Part shown: positions 62,695 to 64,000 of the stretch, piece by piece | Layout of the letters: each line of letters begins with the position of its first letter | Numbering within the stretch: position 1 is the first letter of the stretch | Source: Flavobacterium hydrophilum | Lineage (GTDB): Bacteria; Bacteroidota; Bacteroidia; Flavobacteriales; Flavobacteriaceae | Reading direction: 5' to 3' | Length of the DNA stretch: 64,000 nt | NCBI RefSeq assembly: GCF_003202405.1 | Contig: NZ_QJHL01000001.1 | Location: forward strand, 1,612,001-1,676,000 | Made by a program: the position numbers and the translations under genes | The notes under the pieces: model-generated | The model's database searches: none | The model's input: only the letters and a program-made list of their open reading frames with translations | What the model was told of the DNA's origin: nothing

Positions 62695-63507
62695 TTATCC
62701 GTGAGCGGCTACAGAAACGTCAGCCCATTCTTCCCAGGTGGCTAATTTTTGTTCATAGTTTTGTTTGGCAAATGGCAAAGCAACTTTTCCTAAGAATAGA
62801 CGTAGAGGAGGATTCTCAGCTTCGACTAGTTTAATGATAGCCGGAACCGTAGCACTTGTTTTTCCAAAGGTATCAGGATCATGCCCTTCTGCAATGGCTT
62901 TTTTGAGTCCGTCATAAGCGTCGATGCTTTCGCTATTGAATCCGTTACCCCAAATATCAGTAACATATCCGTTTGGCTCCACCAATGTAACATTGATTCC
63001 GAATTGTTTTACTTCTGAAGCCAGTGTTTCAGTAAGACCTTCAACGGCAAATTTAGATGCATTGTAAAGTCCCACGATTGGTAAAGTAGCAATACCCAAA
63101 ATAGAGGAAACCTGAATAATGTGACCACTTTGTTGATTTCTCATAATTGGCAGGACGGCTTGTGTTAACCAAAGCGTTCCAAAGAAATTGGTTTCGAATT
63201 GTGCTCTGGCTTCCTGTTCGCTGGCTTCTTCTACAGCACCATGGAGGGCATAACCCGCATTGTTGATCAGTATATCAATTTTCCCGAAATGCTGTCTTAC
63301 TTTTTCTACTACGGCAAACGATTCCTCACGATTGTTTACATCGAGTTTCAAAGGCAAAATGGCATCGCCGTATTTTGCTTTTAAGTCGGTTAGGGAATCG
63401 ATATTTCGGGCTGTTGCAGCAACCTGATAACCTTTTTCTAAAAATGCTTCTGTCCAGGCTTTTCCAAATCCTTTTGATGCCCCTGAAATTAAAATTGTTT
63501 TTGACAT
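62695..63507 (-). CDS. SDR-family oxidoreductase
   Basis: 270 residues. Cofactor site SGASKGFGKA (7-16), NNAGYA, catalytic YNASK (about 151-155) and VEPNGYVTD typical of the retinol dehydrogenase-like SDR group. Substrate unknown. A TetR operator is located about 140 bases upstream and the TetR gene just beyond, in the same direction. Confidence 0.93.
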   Translation of the reverse strand: MSKTILISGASKGFGKAWTEAFLEKGYQVAATARNIDSLTDLKAKYGDAILPLKLDVNNREESFAVVEKVRQHFGKIDILINNAGYALHGAVEEASEQEARAQFETNFFGTLWLTQAVLPIMRNQQSGHIIQVSSILGIATLPIVGLYNASKFAVEGLTETLASEVKQFGINVTLVEPNGYVTDIWGNGFNSESIDAYDGLKKAIAEGHDPDTFGKTSATVPAIIKLVEAENPPLRLFLGKVALPFAKQNYEQKLATWEEWADVSVAAHG

Positions 63508-63648
63508 GTTTTCTAATTGTTAATTGTTAATGATGAGTTGTAAATTGTAAATGGGTTATGAATTATGAGTTAGTTTTACGATTCTTTTTATGATTTTATT
63601 GTTTTTTCTAAGTATTGATATTGATTTTTGCTATTGTTATTTCAATTT

Positions 63649-63672
63649 AAAAATGACCAATCGGTCATTTTT
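63649..63672 (-). promoter_or_regulatory. TetR-type operator between tetR and the SDR gene
   Basis: AAAAATGACC-AATC-GGTCATTTTT has 10-base perfect arms around 4 bases. The TGACC-N4-GGTCA form is common for TetR operators. It lies just after the tetR gene and upstream of the SDR gene it probably controls. Confidence 0.7.
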
Positions 63673-63685
63673 TTGACAAAAAAAA

Positions 63686-64000
63686 TTAGAGGCTGTTTTC
63701 GGCTATTATATTTTTGAGGGTTTTAGCAATGATTTTCATTTTATCGTTTTTGCCTGACATTCTTGAAATGAGATGACCACCTTCCATCATGGCAAACATG
63801 ATTAGCGCAAATTCTTCAGCATTCCAGTTTGGCTTAAATTCTCCGTTGGCAATTCCTTTGTTGACGATGCTGGTCAACAATTGTTGATTATCGTTACAGC
63901 CTTTATTAATTTTCTCTTTTACAATAGGGTTGGTGTCGTCAGCTTCGGTTCCGAAATTCAATAACGGACACCCGCCAGTTAAAGGCGGATTCACGGCATT
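63686..64000 (-). CDS. TetR-family regulator (partial, C-terminal part)
   Basis: The frame is open to the window edge; only the C-terminal about 104 residues are seen and the DNA-binding domain is outside. NPPLTGGCPLLNFGTEADDT and the AEEFALIMFAMMEGGHLISRM helix are typical of the YxaF/LmrA-like TetR C-terminal domain. The adjacent operator and SDR gene suggest a second regulator/oxidoreductase pair of the kind at 23.7-25.2 kb. Confidence 0.88.
   Translation of the reverse strand, partial: NAVNPPLTGGCPLLNFGTEADDTNPIVKEKINKGCNDNQQLLTSIVNKGIANGEFKPNWNAEEFALIMFAMMEGGHLISRMSGKNDKMKIIAKTLKNIIAENSL

Overview
The window looks like a chromosome segment of a Flavobacterium-type Bacteroidota. The evidence is low GC, SusC/SusD pairs, Por/type IX secretion C-terminal signals, and promoters of the Bacteroidota form TTG-N19-TAnnTTTG. 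No RNA genes or CRISPR array were seen.

Region 1 (1-20850) is a pectin utilisation locus on the + strand. It holds a SusC transporter (5' end outside the window), SusD, a surface lipoprotein in the SusE position, a GH43, a GH105 unsaturated rhamnogalacturonyl hydrolase, a GH28 polygalacturonase, a CE8 pectin methylesterase and a PL1 pectate lyase (the last two are multidomain T9SS-exported enzymes), and a divergent GH2-like enzyme. A second glycan cluster (25543-30747) carries GH39, GH43, a DUF4861 protein and a LacI regulator. Between them lie an orphan membrane histidine kinase, a DUF6625 protein, and an SDR oxidoreductase/TetR pair that share one palindromic operator.

Region 2 (30764-43786) is a mixed stress and housekeeping stretch. 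It has a candidate carboxylate-amine ligase and an NlpC/P60-like protein, exonuclease III, a DEDDh/GIY-YIG nuclease, a DUF892 ferritin-like protein, OxyR, an alpha/beta hydrolase, OsmC, a Crp-type regulator, a RidA protein and a SpoU methyltransferase, with several small acidic proteins.

Region 3 (43806-53008) is an accessory island that looks like defence. It contains a membrane protein with a slippery G8 tract, a GIY-YIG/DUF2075 helicase/S24 peptidase fusion overlapping a MazG-like pyrophosphohydrolase, a PD-(D/E)XK nuclease with an unknown partner truncated by an IS3-family element, and an AAA_14/DUF4143 ATPase between two copies of an intergenic repeat.

Region 4 (53404-62439) is the most unusual part. 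A kaiC-kaiB-kaiB-histidine kinase-response regulator operon is transcribed divergently from an RsbR-RsbS-RsbT-phosphatase-histidine kinase (stressosome-like) operon. A gutted oxyR copy lies between them. The two operons carry closely similar histidine kinase cores, which suggests one signalling network joining a KaiC ATPase to a stressosome partner switch. The window ends with a second SDR/TetR pair (62695-64000), also with a palindromic operator.
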